Below, piece by piece: positions 40,998-49,878 of a stretch of DNA of 64,000 bases (positions are counted from its first letter, which is position 1; each line of letters begins with the position of its first letter). Origin of the DNA: CAVUCH01 sp963763095 (GTDB lineage: Bacteria; Acidobacteriota; Vicinamibacteria; Vicinamibacterales; JAENWD01); NCBI GenBank assembly GCA_963763095.1, contig CAVXNR010000030.1:124001-188000 (forward strand). The letters are read 5' to 3'. The notes under the pieces are model-generated. The model saw only the letters and a program-made list of their open reading frames with translations. It had not been told where the DNA came from and did not search any database. The position numbers were made by a program, and so were the translations under genes.

Positions 40998-41217
40998 CCG
41001 GCGACTCTTTAACGCGGCCCGGCGAGGTCGCGAAGAGGTGAAGCGTGCCTGTCCAGACTCCCGCCGCAATCGGTCAGCGTCCCCCCGCGTACTACAGTCG
41101 TTTTCCCGATCGCACCGCAATGTGCGTACACCGCGGTGTGCCCCGGATCCGGCCGCTGATCCCTGGCGCACCTGCGCGGATGCCGGTGTGTCCGGCGACC
41201 CCTGCGGAGGACTCGCC

Positions 41218-41757
41218 ATGCCCGTGGTGATGGACGCGGATCGCGTGGGCCGCACGCTGACGCGCATCGCGCATGAAATCGTGGAGCGGAACCGCACGCT
41301 GGACGACCTCGCGCTCGTCGGCATTCGATCGCGCGGGGAGCACCTCGCACGGCGGCTCGCCGACCAACTCCAGCAGATCGCCGGGCGCGCCGTGCCGACA
41401 GGGGCGCTGGATATCACGCTGTATCGCGACGACCTGATGCGCCACGCGGTCGGCCCGCAGCCGCTCGTCCGGAGCACGGACATCCCGTTCTCGATCGACG
41501 ACCGGATCCTCCTGCTGGTGGACGATGTGCTCTACACCGGCCGGACCGTCAGAGCCGCACTCGACGCGCTCATCGACTTCGGCCGGCCCCAGGCTATCCA
41601 GCTGGTGGTGCTGGTCGACCGTGGACATCGGGAACTGCCGATCAAGGCGGATTACGTGGGCAAGAACCTGCCGACCTCGCGCGGCGAGAGCGTGCAGGTG
41701 AGGCTGGAGGAGGTGGACGGCGATGACGAAGTCGTCATCAACGGCGAAGAGCCCTGA
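41218..41757 (+). CDS. pyrR: Bifunctional PyrR: pyr operon regulator/uracil phosphoribosyltransferase
   Basis: A 179-residue PRTase-fold protein. It has MDADRVGRTLTRIAHEIVERN, GIRSRGEHLARRL, DITLYRDDL and the PRPP loop LLVDDVLYTGRTVRAALDAL, all typical of PyrR. In Bacillus it attenuates pyr transcription by binding UMP and RNA; in many other bacteria regulation differs. A good ribosome site (GCGGAGG) precedes ATG 41218. It overlaps pyrB by 35 bases. Confidence 0.94.
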   Translation: MPVVMDADRVGRTLTRIAHEIVERNRTLDDLALVGIRSRGEHLARRLADQLQQIAGRAVPTGALDITLYRDDLMRHAVGPQPLVRSTDIPFSIDDRILLLVDDVLYTGRTVRAALDALIDFGRPQAIQLVVLVDRGHRELPIKADYVGKNLPTSRGESVQVRLEEVDGDDEVVINGEEP

Positions 41758-42736
41758 GGCCCAGGCGAATCTCCGTGCGGGCGAGCCCAGGGCCGCGACG
41801 CGGCTGCGTCACAAGCACCTGCTCGGCATCGCGGAGATGACGCCCGAGGAAATCGTGCTCGTCCTCGACACCGCCGAGGCGATGACGGAGATCGCCCTGC
41901 GGCCGATCAAGAAGGTGCCGACGCTTCGCGGCCGCACGGTCGTGAATCTGTTCTTCGAGCCGAGCACGCGGACCCGCACGTCCTTCGAGGTGGCCGAGAA
42001 ACGGCTGAGCGCCGACACCCTCAGCATCGCGGTCGCCACCTCCAGCGTGGTGAAGGGCGAGACACTGGTCGACACCGCATTGAACATCGAGGCGATGTCT
42101 CCCGACATGATTGTCATGCGCCACGGCTCGTCGGGCGCATGCGATCTGCTCGCGCGCATCTGCCGCTCGCGCATCATCAACGCGGGCGACGGCATGCACG
42201 AACACCCCACGCAGGCTCTGCTCGACGCCTTCACCATGCGGCAGCACAAGGGACGGATACGCGGCCTGAAGGTCGCAATCATCGGGGACCTGCTGCACAG
42301 CCGCGTGCTGCGCTCGAACCTCCTGCTGCTCTCGAAGATGGGCGCCGATGTCTGGGTCTGCGGCCCGCCGACGCTCGTCCCCCCGGGCATCGAGCGGCTC
42401 GGCGTGCGCGTCACAACCTCGGTGGACGAAGCCGCCGAGGGGGCCGACGTGATCATGCTGCTGCGCATCCAGCTCGAACGCATGCAAGGTGGGTTCTTCC
42501 CGTCGCTCCGCGAGTACTTCGCGGTGTTCGGGATGACCGAGGCCCGCGTGCGGCGCGCGAAGCCGGACGTCATCGTGATGCATCCTGGCCCGATGAACCG
42601 CGGGGTCGAGATCGCCTCGGAAGTGGCGGATGGCCGCTACTCCGTGATCCTCGAGCAGGTGACGAACGGGGTGGCGGTGCGGATGGCGGTGCTCTACCTG
42701 CTCGCGGGAGGCGTTGATGACCAAGCGGCTGCTTAA
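41723..42736 (+). CDS. pyrB: Aspartate carbamoyltransferase catalytic chain
   Basis: A 337-residue enzyme joining carbamoyl phosphate to aspartate. It has the carbamoyl-phosphate site FFEPSTRTRTSFE, the ATCase loop SVVKGET and HPTQALLDAF, plus MHPGPMNRGVEI near the end. The first 28 residues before RHKHLLGIAEM are an extension over most homologues, matching the stretch that overlaps pyrR; ATG 41723 is the only ATG upstream. No pyrI regulatory subunit is present. Confidence 0.95.
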   Translation: MTKSSSTAKSPEAQANLRAGEPRAATRLRHKHLLGIAEMTPEEIVLVLDTAEAMTEIALRPIKKVPTLRGRTVVNLFFEPSTRTRTSFEVAEKRLSADTLSIAVATSSVVKGETLVDTALNIEAMSPDMIVMRHGSSGACDLLARICRSRIINAGDGMHEHPTQALLDAFTMRQHKGRIRGLKVAIIGDLLHSRVLRSNLLLLSKMGADVWVCGPPTLVPPGIERLGVRVTTSVDEAAEGADVIMLLRIQLERMQGGFFPSLREYFAVFGMTEARVRRAKPDVIVMHPGPMNRGVEIASEVADGRYSVILEQVTNGVAVRMAVLYLLAGGVDDQAAA

Positions 42737-44039
42737 GGGCGGGCGAATCGTCGACCCTGCCGCGGGTCACGACGGCGCCCTCGACGTGCTCATCGAGGAT
42801 GGCCGCATCGCTGCGGTCGGACGCGATCTGCCCGTGACCGATGGCATGCAGGTGATCGAGGTGCCCCGCGGATTCATCGTCGTACCCGGGCTGATCGACA
42901 TGCACGTGCACCTTCGCGAGCCGGGTCAGGAGCACAAGGAGACGATTGCGACCGGTGTTGCGTCAGCCGTTGCGGGCGGGTTCACCGCGGTCGCCTGCAT
43001 GCCGAACACGTTGCCGGTCAATGACAGCGCCGGCGTCACCGGCTTCATCCTGGAAAAGGCGCGCGCAGCCGGACTCGCCCGCGTCTACCCGATCGGGGCC
43101 GTGACGCGGGGGTCTGCCGGCGAGCAGCTGGCGGACATCGCGGAGCTCCATGCGGCGGGCTGTGTCGCCATCACCGACGATGGGCACCCGGTCGCGACAT
43201 CGCTGATCATGCGGCGCGCCCTCGAGTACACGCGGATGTTCGACCTGCCGGTGATCGATCACTGCGAGGATCCGTCGCTCAAGGGCGACGGCGTGGCGCA
43301 CGAGGGCTTCCAGGCGGCCGCGCTCGGCCTGCGCGGCATTCCGGGTGCGGCGGAGGAAATCATGGTCGCGCGGGACGTGACGCTTGCGGCCATGACGGGC
43401 GGCCACGTCCACATCGCGCACATGAGCGCACGCGGCTCGCTCGACGCTGTGCGGGTGGGGAAGGGTCGCGCCGCGCGCGTCACCTGCGAAGTGGCGCCGC
43501 ACCACTTCACGCTCACGGACGAGTGGCTCGAACGTCCGATCAAGTACGACACGAACTGCAAGATGAACCCGCCGCTCAGGGAGGCGGCGGATGTCGAGGC
43601 GATGATCAGCGGGATCCGCGACGGCACCATCGATGTGATCGCCACTGATCATGCCCCGCACCACGCGGATGAAAAGCACGTCGAGTTCGATCGAGCGCCG
43701 TTCGGCATCGTCGGGCTCGAAACGTGCGTGCCGCTAGCGTTCGACCGGCTGCTCCACCGCGGGATCATCACCATGCCCCGGTTCGTCGAGCTGCTGTCGC
43801 TGAACCCGGCTCGGATCCTGCGCCGTCAGGGTGGAACGCTCTCCGTGGGTGCGGCCGCGGACATCACCGTGCTCGCACCAGACGCGCGCGTCACGATCAG
43901 GGCCGCCTCGTTGCGATCCAAGTCGAAGAACACCCCGTTCGACGGCTGGGACCTGCGAGGCGCGACAGCCGCGACGATCGTCGGCGGACGCACAGTGTTC
44001 GTCAACGATGCCGTCTCCGGCGCGGACGCATTCGCCTGA
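42717..44039 (+). CDS. pyrC: Dihydroorotase
   Basis: A 440-residue class I dihydroorotase. Zinc ligands are in DMHVHLREPGQ (HxH), DHCED and HIAHMS; the catalytic Asp is in VIATDHAPHH. NPARIL and GAAADITVL mark the C-terminal amidohydrolase region. It overlaps the pyrB 3' end by 20 bases. A TTG at 42714 is also possible, but ATG 42717 follows the ribosome site GGGAGG at a better distance. Confidence 0.95.
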   Translation: MTKRLLKGGRIVDPAAGHDGALDVLIEDGRIAAVGRDLPVTDGMQVIEVPRGFIVVPGLIDMHVHLREPGQEHKETIATGVASAVAGGFTAVACMPNTLPVNDSAGVTGFILEKARAAGLARVYPIGAVTRGSAGEQLADIAELHAAGCVAITDDGHPVATSLIMRRALEYTRMFDLPVIDHCEDPSLKGDGVAHEGFQAAALGLRGIPGAAEEIMVARDVTLAAMTGGHVHIAHMSARGSLDAVRVGKGRAARVTCEVAPHHFTLTDEWLERPIKYDTNCKMNPPLREAADVEAMISGIRDGTIDVIATDHAPHHADEKHVEFDRAPFGIVGLETCVPLAFDRLLHRGIITMPRFVELLSLNPARILRRQGGTLSVGAAADITVLAPDARVTIRAASLRSKSKNTPFDGWDLRGATAATIVGGRTVFVNDAVSGADAFA

Positions 44040-44090
44040 TGCCGTGCCGTCACGCTTGCGTCTCACTCGTCCCTCGACTGGAGAGCTCTC

Positions 44091-44711
44091 GTGAACCGCC
44101 CCGACGAAATCCGTGCCCGCGCCCTCATGGAGCTCAGCCGCTTCGGCGTGCTGATGCTCGATGGCCACTTCGATTACGGCAACGGCTATCACGGCCGCAC
44201 TTACTTGAACCCGCACCAGTTGTTCCGCTATCCGTCCACGATCTGGCGGCTGGCGCAGGACCTCCTCGACCTCGTCCCGTCGGAGGTGACCACGGCCACC
44301 GAGGTGGTCGCCGGCCCGGTCACGGGTGGCGCGCTGCTGGCGCACACGATTGCAGGGCTGCTCGACAGCCGCCGCAGTCTGACGCACCCGCCGAGCTCGT
44401 TTGCGCCGTTCGGCATGGACGCGGATGACCGGCCGCGGCTGCGGAGCTTCTACCGTCAGCTCGTCGAGGGCCGGCGGGTTCTGCTGGCGGATGACGTGTT
44501 GAACACAGGACAGACGCTGCAGCGCTGCGCGGAGGTCGTGCGAGCCGCCGGCGGCACGGTGCTCGCCGCCGTCGTCATCTGCGACCGGCTGGCCTCGATC
44601 GTCGACATCGGTGCCCCCGTCATCGCCCTGACGGAGTATGCGATGCGCGAGAACTACCCGGCCGCCGACTGCCCGCTCTGCCAGGCTGGCACGCCGGTGA
44701 CGGCGTTCTGA
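44091..44711 (+). CDS. Orotate phosphoribosyltransferase-like protein
   Basis: A 206-residue PRTase starting at GTG. It has LDGHFDYGNGYHGRTYLNPHQLF as the N-terminal OPRTase-type segment, VAGPVTGGALLAHTIA, the PRPP loop LLADDVLNTGQTLQRCAEVV and a C-terminal CPLC. A canonical pyrE lies 5.2 kb further (49879-50472), so this copy is a paralogue that may act on another base or be a second OPRTase. It follows pyrC by 51 bases and is probably in the same operon. Confidence 0.82.
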   Translation: MNRPDEIRARALMELSRFGVLMLDGHFDYGNGYHGRTYLNPHQLFRYPSTIWRLAQDLLDLVPSEVTTATEVVAGPVTGGALLAHTIAGLLDSRRSLTHPPSSFAPFGMDADDRPRLRSFYRQLVEGRRVLLADDVLNTGQTLQRCAEVVRAAGGTVLAAVVICDRLASIVDIGAPVIALTEYAMRENYPAADCPLCQAGTPVTAF

Positions 44712-44760
44712 GGCGCTGCGCCGTGCGTCGCCCGCAGCAACACCCCACTCCCCGCTGACC

Positions 44761-45654
44761 ATGCCACCACCCCAACGCGGTTCGAGAGCCCTCGCCTCCG
44801 CGTCGCTCGGACCACGGCTCGACGCGCTCTATCGCGATTTCAACCATCCCGACGCGATCGCTGATCCGGTGAACCTCGTGCGCCGGTTTGCTTCGCCGCC
44901 TGACCGTGAGGTCGCCGGCTTCTGTGCCGCGGCGCTCGCCTTCGGGCGCGTCGCGAGCGTGAATGGCTCGATCGAGACGGTGTTCCGATTGATGGGACCG
45001 TCGCCAGCCGCCTTCATCAGGAGCTTCGAGCCGCGGGTCCACGGCGCGGCGTTCTCGTCGTTCGTGCACCGCTGGACTCGCGGTCCCGACATCGTCGCGC
45101 TGCTCTGGGTGCTTCGGCAGATGCTCGAGTCCTCGGGATCGATCGAAGGCTTTTTTGCGGACGGCGACGACCCGTCCGCACCGGACATCGGCCCGGCGCT
45201 CACCTCCTTCTCCGAGCGTGCGCTGGCGTTGGACTTGCGAGCCGCGTACGGGCGTGTGCCCCAGCGTCCGGGCGTCTGCTACTTCTTCCCGCGCCCTGCC
45301 GCTGGCAGTGCCTGCAAGCGCTTGAATCTCTTCCTGCGATGGATGGTGCGGCGGGATGCCGTGGACCTCGGAGTGTGGACGCGCATCGCCCCGTCACGGC
45401 TCGTGGTGCCGCTCGACACGCACGTGATCCGGTTGGGGCAGTGCCTGCGCCTGACCCGATACCGCTCGGCAGGGTGGCGCATGGCCTCCGACATCACGGC
45501 ATCACTGCGCGCCATCGATCCTGTCGATCCCGTCCGGTTCGACTTCTCCATCTGCCACGTGGGGATGATGGGGAGCTGCGGCTTCCGGATGAAGCAGGGT
45601 GACACCCAGTGCCCGCTGCGCGGGTTCTGCCGGCCGAAGGGGCTGGGGCGCTGA
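44761..45654 (+). CDS. TIGR02757 (DUF2400) family protein
   Basis: A 297-residue conserved protein of unknown function. Landmarks are LYRDFNHPDAIADPVNLVRRF, EVAGFCAAALAFGRVASV, KRLNLFLRWMVRRDAVDLGVW, VVPLDTHVIRLGQCL and the C-terminal Cys cluster in FSICHVGMMGSC...QCPLRGFC. The late layout (DTHV followed by CPLRGFC-type cysteines) recalls HhH-GPD DNA glycosylases, but no glycosylase activity is established. The ATG is 50 bases after the PRTase stop. Confidence 0.87.
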   Translation: MPPPQRGSRALASASLGPRLDALYRDFNHPDAIADPVNLVRRFASPPDREVAGFCAAALAFGRVASVNGSIETVFRLMGPSPAAFIRSFEPRVHGAAFSSFVHRWTRGPDIVALLWVLRQMLESSGSIEGFFADGDDPSAPDIGPALTSFSERALALDLRAAYGRVPQRPGVCYFFPRPAAGSACKRLNLFLRWMVRRDAVDLGVWTRIAPSRLVVPLDTHVIRLGQCLRLTRYRSAGWRMASDITASLRAIDPVDPVRFDFSICHVGMMGSCGFRMKQGDTQCPLRGFCRPKGLGR

Positions 45655-45655
45655 A

Positions 45656-45680
45656 GCAATGCACGATGCACAATGCACGC
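45656..45680. repeat. TGCACAA heptamer fragment
   Basis: AATGCACGATGCACAATGCA matches the left arm of the element at 19710-19873 (18 of the first 20 bases in register). Only one arm is present, directly after the TIGR02757 stop. Confidence 0.75.
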
Positions 45681-45696
45681 GGCGCGGGGCGGTCAC

Positions 45697-45716
45697 GCCG
45701 GCACTAAAGTGCCGGC
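45697..45716. repeat. GCCGGCACTAAAGTGCCGGC palindrome
   Basis: A 20-base perfect palindrome of the same family as 23846-23878, followed by TCCAC. It opens a 200-base cluster of related fragments between the TIGR02757 gene and the convergent glycosyltransferase gene. Confidence 0.85.
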
Positions 45717-45769
45717 TCCACATTCTTGACCGCCGGGCGACTGCGAGGCCGGCGGCTGGCGACGACTTC

Positions 45770-45895
45770 GATGTGGAGCTGTGGAGCCGGCAACTTGATG
45801 TGAAGCCAGGACTCTCTTGATGTGGAGCCTGGGCTGTTGAATGTGGAGCCTGGACTGTTGATGTGGAGCCGGGACTTCAGTCCCGGCTGACAGCC
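45770..45895. repeat. Cluster of degenerate TGTGGAGCC palindrome units
   Basis: Five units beginning TGTGGAGC or TGTGAAGC recur every 20-36 bases (near 45771, 45799, 45819, 45840 and 45859). The last holds GAGCCGGGACTTCAGTCCCG followed by GCT as a full palindrome. The TGA stop of the minus-strand glycosyltransferase (45877-45879) lies inside this last palindrome, so the repeat supplies the end of the gene. Confidence 0.75.
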
Positions 45896-46992
45896 TCACC
45901 CGTCGCCGCGAGCACCTGCTCGTAGACCGCGAGGGTCCCCGCCACCATCCGGTCCACTGTGAACTGCTGCCGCACCCGCGTCAGGCCGGCGGCCCCCATC
46001 CGGGTTCTCAGTCCCTCGTCCTGCAGCAGCCTCGTCATGGCATCCGCGAGTGATTTCGGGTCGCGCGGCTCGACCAGGAAGGCGGTGACCCCGTCCTCCA
46101 CCACCTCCGGGATGCCGCCCGTGTTGGTGGCCACCACCGGTTTGCCGCAGGCCATCGCGTCGAGGATCGATGTGCCGAGCCCTTCCGTCTCGGAGCACAT
46201 GACGAAGACATCGAAGGTTTTCAGCAACGCGAGCACGTCGTCGCGAAACCCCGGGAGCAGCACATGTTTCTCGAGGTGCAGTGCCTTGACCTGATGCTCC
46301 AGCGAGCTGCGCAGCTCACCCTCGCCGAGGATCACCACGCGCGCTTCGGGCACGTCGCGCAGGACGATGGTGGCTGCGTCGATCAGGTGCCGCTGCCCCT
46401 TGTGGGCCACGAGCGCGCCGATGTTGCCGATGACGGGGGCGTGGGTCGGCAGCCAGAACGCCGCGTGCACGCTGGCCGGCTCGATGTGCTCGATGCGCTC
46501 CGCGTCGATTCCCTCATGGACCGTGACGATCTGTGCCGCCAGGATCCCGTCCGCACGCAAGATGCGTGCAATCGCGTCGGAGGCGGTGATGAAGGTCCGT
46601 ACCTGCCGGTGTTTCCATTGCGAAAACGAATTCTTCTTGAGGTGAAAGTCCACCCGCCGGGATGCGACCAGCGGCGGTACGGGTTGCGCCGTCGACATCG
46701 AGAGCGCCAGGGCGGCCGTGGAGACCGCGTGCGGGTCGTGCGCGTGGACGATGTCGGGCCGGAGCCGGTTGAAGAGCCGCGACAGCTTCCAGCCTGCCTT
46801 CAGATCGAGCTCGTGGCTGGGCGCGAGCGGGACGAAGTCGAGCCCTTCCGCCGCCCGCCGGCGCAGTTCGCCTGCCGGGTGTGCGATCAGCATGGCGCGA
46901 TGGCCGGCGGAGCGCAGGCCCATCACCGTCAGCAGCACCTGGTTCTGCCCGCCGCGCCACGTGGTCGCTGTGTCGATGTGAATCGAGAACAT
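45877..46992 (-). CDS. Glycosyltransferase family 4
   Basis: A 371-residue GT-B fold transferase. The N-terminal half has WRGGQNQVLLTVMGL and DIVHAHDPHAV. The C-terminal nucleotide-sugar site has GNIGALVAHKGQRHLIDAA and the E-x7-E-type segment SETEGLGTSILDAMACGKPVVA followed by NTGGIPEVV. This suggests UDP- or GDP-sugar transfer to a cell-surface glycan or lipid. It follows the family 2 transferase gene by 4 bases, so the two act together, probably in LPS or capsule assembly. Confidence 0.9.
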   Translation of the reverse strand: MFSIHIDTATTWRGGQNQVLLTVMGLRSAGHRAMLIAHPAGELRRRAAEGLDFVPLAPSHELDLKAGWKLSRLFNRLRPDIVHAHDPHAVSTAALALSMSTAQPVPPLVASRRVDFHLKKNSFSQWKHRQVRTFITASDAIARILRADGILAAQIVTVHEGIDAERIEHIEPASVHAAFWLPTHAPVIGNIGALVAHKGQRHLIDAATIVLRDVPEARVVILGEGELRSSLEHQVKALHLEKHVLLPGFRDDVLALLKTFDVFVMCSETEGLGTSILDAMACGKPVVATNTGGIPEVVEDGVTAFLVEPRDPKSLADAMTRLLQDEGLRTRMGAAGLTRVRQQFTVDRMVAGTLAVYEQVLAATGEAVSRD

Positions 46993-46996
46993 GGCC

Positions 46997-47764
46997 TCAG
47001 GCAGCCGGGTGGCCCCGGCCCGCGCGCTGGAGCTCGAGCAGCTTCACGTACTTGAGCAGCACGTAATACGAATTCAGGAGCGACACCGCGAGCCCGGCGC
47101 GACCCTGCAGTATGCCCCGCCGCAGGACGTAATTGCGCAGGAAGGCCGCGGGCGGATGGCCGAGTAGCGCCAGCGGCCCGGCGCTGCGCCCGCGCTCCCG
47201 CATATCGAGCGCGGCCAATGTCGTGTAACGATCGATCCGCTGCAGGTGGTCGCTCACATCCGCATACGGGTAGTGCTCGATCTCTCCCGCGAGGAGTGCC
47301 GGCTCGCCGGCGACATGCACCGATTCGTGCACGCGGGCCGGCTCCCAGGCTCCAGCCCGCCGGTCGTACAGCCGCACCTGATAATCCGGATACCAGTCCG
47401 TCGTGCGGATCCACTCACCGAGGTATGACGACGTTCGGGCGATGCGGTACCCGGGCGCGCGGGGCTCGAGGGCCCGCCACCGATCGATCGATGCGGCCAG
47501 CGTGGTGCCGATCCGCTCGTCCGCGTCGACCGACAGAATCCAGTCATGCCGGGCGATCGACGCCGCGTAGTTCTTCTGCGCCGCATATCCCGGCCACTGA
47601 CGCACTTCGACGCGGGTCGCGAGTTGCCGCGCGATGTCCACGGTGCCGTCGGTGCTGCCCGAGTCCACCACGACGATCTCATCGGCCCAGCCGACCGACC
47701 GCAGCGCGCCGGCGAGATGGGCTTCTTCGTTGAAGGCGATGATCGTGACCGAGAGCGCCGGCAC
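46997..47764 (-). CDS. Glycosyltransferase family 2 (LPS core type)
   Basis: A 255-residue GT-A transferase starting at GTG. It has SVTIIAFNEEAHLAGALRS, the VVVDSGSTDGT nucleotide motif and the DxD motif in WILSVDADERI. The C-terminal part (YYVLLKYVKLLELQ) forms an amphipathic or membrane-associated helix. It resembles WaaE/KdtX-type beta-1,4-glucosyltransferases of the LPS core. First gene of a two-gene unit with the GT4 gene. Confidence 0.88.
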   Translation of the reverse strand: MPALSVTIIAFNEEAHLAGALRSVGWADEIVVVDSGSTDGTVDIARQLATRVEVRQWPGYAAQKNYAASIARHDWILSVDADERIGTTLAASIDRWRALEPRAPGYRIARTSSYLGEWIRTTDWYPDYQVRLYDRRAGAWEPARVHESVHVAGEPALLAGEIEHYPYADVSDHLQRIDRYTTLAALDMRERGRSAGPLALLGHPPAAFLRNYVLRRGILQGRAGLAVSLLNSYYVLLKYVKLLELQRAGRGHPAA

Positions 47765-47790
47765 GCGGCGAGTGTAGGGCGGATGCGGCC

Positions 47791-47831
47791 AAAAACAAAG
47801 GGACGGCCGCGTCTCCGCTGCCGTCCCTTTG
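47791..47831 (-). terminator. Rho-independent terminator of the tolC-like gene
   Basis: On the minus strand CAAAGGGACGGC (47831-47820) pairs with GCCGTCCCTTTG (47807-47796) in a perfect 12-bp stem, followed by TTTTT (47795-47791). It lies 26 bases downstream of the tolC-like stop and separates it from the glycosyltransferase unit. Confidence 0.88.
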
Positions 47832-47856
47832 TGCCGTCGCCCCGCGCGGCTCGCGA

Positions 47857-49641
47857 CTACTGCTGGGGGTTCGTTCCGGTGTTTGCGGTGTTTCCGGTGT
47901 TTCCCCCAGTCGCAGAGGACGACGCGCCCGCGGCACCCACGCCCGTGGACTGGCCAAAGGCGGTCCCGACCGCGGCAGACGTGGTGAAGCCCGAGCCACC
48001 GCCGACGGGAGCGACCTGTACCGTCTCGTAGTCCACCTGCGACTTGGTGTAGTCGAGGATTGCCCTGAGCTCCGTGTTCCGGGCTTGCGCGAGGTCGCGC
48101 TGGGCCTGGAACACCAGGAAACTCGTGGACATGCCGGCGGCAAACTTCTTCTCTTCCGCTTCGAGGCGGCGTTCGGCCAGGACGCGTGACGCGCGAGTCG
48201 AATCCACGCGCTTGCTGTTTGCCATGAGCTGACGGCCGGCGTCGCGCACCTGCGTGACGACCTGCAGCTCGAGACTGCGAAGGTTCGTCACGGACTGCCG
48301 CGTCTCGAGGCGGGTACGGGCGAGCGAGGCATCGGCCGTGCTCTGCCCGATCGGGTAAGAGACGTTAGCGGAGAAGCGCCAGGTCGGGAACGAGCTGCTG
48401 AAAATGTCGCTGAGCAGGTCGCTGTACGGGCGCTGCACCAAGCCGATAACGGGCGGCGGGAACGCACCCTCGCCGCGCACGAGCTGCGTGCCGCCAAGGC
48501 CGGTCGAGTTGTAGTCGAGCCGCACGTCCACGCCCGGCAGCGTCTGGTCCTTGTACAACCGCTCCGTGTACGCGGTGCGCTCAATCGACTTCTTCGAATT
48601 GGCCAGGTCGGTGCGTTCGGCGAGAGCGCGCCGAATGGCGGCGTCCACGTCCACGGCCTGCACCTGGAAAGGCACCGGGTCGGTCGGCTCGAGGCGCATG
48701 TTCCAGAATTCCGGCGTGTTGGGATCAAATATCAGCGAGCGCAGCTGATCCTCCGTCTGCCCGATCGACGCCTCGGCGAGAATGACCGCTTCTTCGCGCT
48801 GCGCGACCTCGGCCTCCGCCTCGATCACGTCAATTGGCGCGAGCGTGCCGATCTCGACGCGCGTGCGCGTGTTGCGGAGAGACTCGGCTGCGAGGTCGAA
48901 CGACTGGCGAGCGACGTCGAGCGAGGCCAGCGCGTACTTGTAGTCCCAGTACGCGCTCTTCACATTGCGCTCCGTCAGTGCAATCGTCTGCTGCAGATCC
49001 ACGTCGGCGATCTCGCGATTCTTCCGCGACACGGCCAGCTGGTAGCGCGCGTTGTCGAACCGGAAGCCGCGCAGCAGGGGCTGCACGAGCGCGAAGTCGA
49101 GATTCGCGCCCAGCTGCGGGTTGAAGCTCGAGAACGCGTTGTTCGTGGTGAACCGGTTGGAGTCGTAGCTGACCGCGTAGCTCGTGCCCCAGGGCAGCAG
49201 CTGGCTCACGCCGACGTTTCCCCCGGTGCTCGTCGATGTAATCTTGTCGCTCGCGCCCGACAGGAAGCTGCTGGGCGGGCTGTCCTGCGACTGGGCGCTC
49301 ACGCCGGCATTGAAGCCGGGCCGCCACGCCGTACGGGCCTGCTCGATGGCCAGGTCCTGCAACTGGGGGTTGAGCCGCTCCACCTGCACCCCGAGGTTCT
49401 GCTCGAGCGCCAGCGCGACGGCTTCGTTCACGGACAGCGGACGTACCGGCCCGGTCGCTGCCGGAGCCGCCGGCTGCGCTGACGGCAGCTGCGCGGGCGG
49501 TGACTGACCGGGCGGTGACTGACCGGGAGGCGACTGTGCGGGAGGCGACTGTGCGGGTTGCGCGAAGGCGGACGCGGAGGCCAACAGCAGCACCGAGCAC
49601 GCCGCGGCTAAACGCGCACCCGGAAGAGACTGAACACGCAT
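47857..49641 (-). CDS. TolC-family outer-membrane efflux protein
   Basis: A 594-residue OEP-family protein. The signal peptide (ARLAAACSVLLLASASAFA) is followed by a low-complexity segment of Q-S-P-P-A/G repeats encoded by tandem DNA repeats (about 49495-49560). Two long alpha-helical repeats follow: LSVNEAVALALEQNLGVQVERL, IDVIEAEAEVAQREEAVILAEASI, TDLANSKKSIERTAY and RVLAERRLEAEEKKFAAGMSTSF. It forms trimeric exit ducts for RND or ABC exporters, which are not in the window. Start at 49641 is favoured by GGAG 11 bases upstream; 49656 is possible. A C-terminal tail rich in Gly/Ser/Thr/Asn is unusual. Confidence 0.88.
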   Translation of the reverse strand: MRVQSLPGARLAAACSVLLLASASAFAQPAQSPPAQSPPGQSPPGQSPPAQLPSAQPAAPAATGPVRPLSVNEAVALALEQNLGVQVERLNPQLQDLAIEQARTAWRPGFNAGVSAQSQDSPPSSFLSGASDKITSTSTGGNVGVSQLLPWGTSYAVSYDSNRFTTNNAFSSFNPQLGANLDFALVQPLLRGFRFDNARYQLAVSRKNREIADVDLQQTIALTERNVKSAYWDYKYALASLDVARQSFDLAAESLRNTRTRVEIGTLAPIDVIEAEAEVAQREEAVILAEASIGQTEDQLRSLIFDPNTPEFWNMRLEPTDPVPFQVQAVDVDAAIRRALAERTDLANSKKSIERTAYTERLYKDQTLPGVDVRLDYNSTGLGGTQLVRGEGAFPPPVIGLVQRPYSDLLSDIFSSSFPTWRFSANVSYPIGQSTADASLARTRLETRQSVTNLRSLELQVVTQVRDAGRQLMANSKRVDSTRASRVLAERRLEAEEKKFAAGMSTSFLVFQAQRDLAQARNTELRAILDYTKSQVDYETVQVAPVGGGSGFTTSAAVGTAFGQSTGVGAAGASSSATGGNTGNTANTGTNPQQ

Positions 49642-49807
49642 GAGTACCTGCTCCATCGAGTGAACAGATCGACCGCGCGAGGGCGCAGGCCGACTTCCCT
49701 CTGAGAAACCATGTGGAGTAGACGAACGGCGGGGAACGGGAGTTTCCAGAAGCTTTCCGGATTGTATACTACGGGCGCTTCCGGACACCGCTCACCCGGC
49801 GCGCGCC

Positions 49808-49832
49808 GTGGAGCCCGAACTTCGGTTCCGGC
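49808..49832. repeat. GTGGAGCCCGAACTTCGGTTCCGGC palindromic repeat
   Basis: A degenerate member of the GAGCCGG palindrome family, in the leader of pyrE and about 45 bases before its ATG. A TATACT -10-like box lies at 49765-49770, so the repeat would be in the pyrE mRNA leader. Confidence 0.65.
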
Positions 49833-49878
49833 GGATCCCGAACTGCGTCGTACGAAGCACGGTTCGGGGCACCATCTC

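Larger units (their letters stand above)
40918..41217 (+). other. Leader region of the pyrR-pyrB-pyrC genes
   Basis: A 300-base gap with a 21-bp perfect hairpin (40935-40981) and a consensus TATAAT at 40992-40997. From there a leader of about 215 bases would precede pyrR. I did not find the Bacillus PyrR-binding anti-antiterminator sequence. The frame of pyrR stays open through this leader, but the codons before 41218 do not resemble PyrR. Confidence 0.5.

Noticed and set aside
41038..41217. N-terminal extension or leader peptide of pyrR
   Set aside because: The frame is open, but the codons give a Pro/Arg/Cys-rich stretch unlike PyrR, and the good ribosome site is at 41218.
44761..45654. 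DNA glycosylase (HhH-GPD) function for the TIGR02757 protein
   Set aside because: The late Asp and Cys cluster recall the glycosylase layout, but no LPGVG-type hairpin with catalytic Lys is present.
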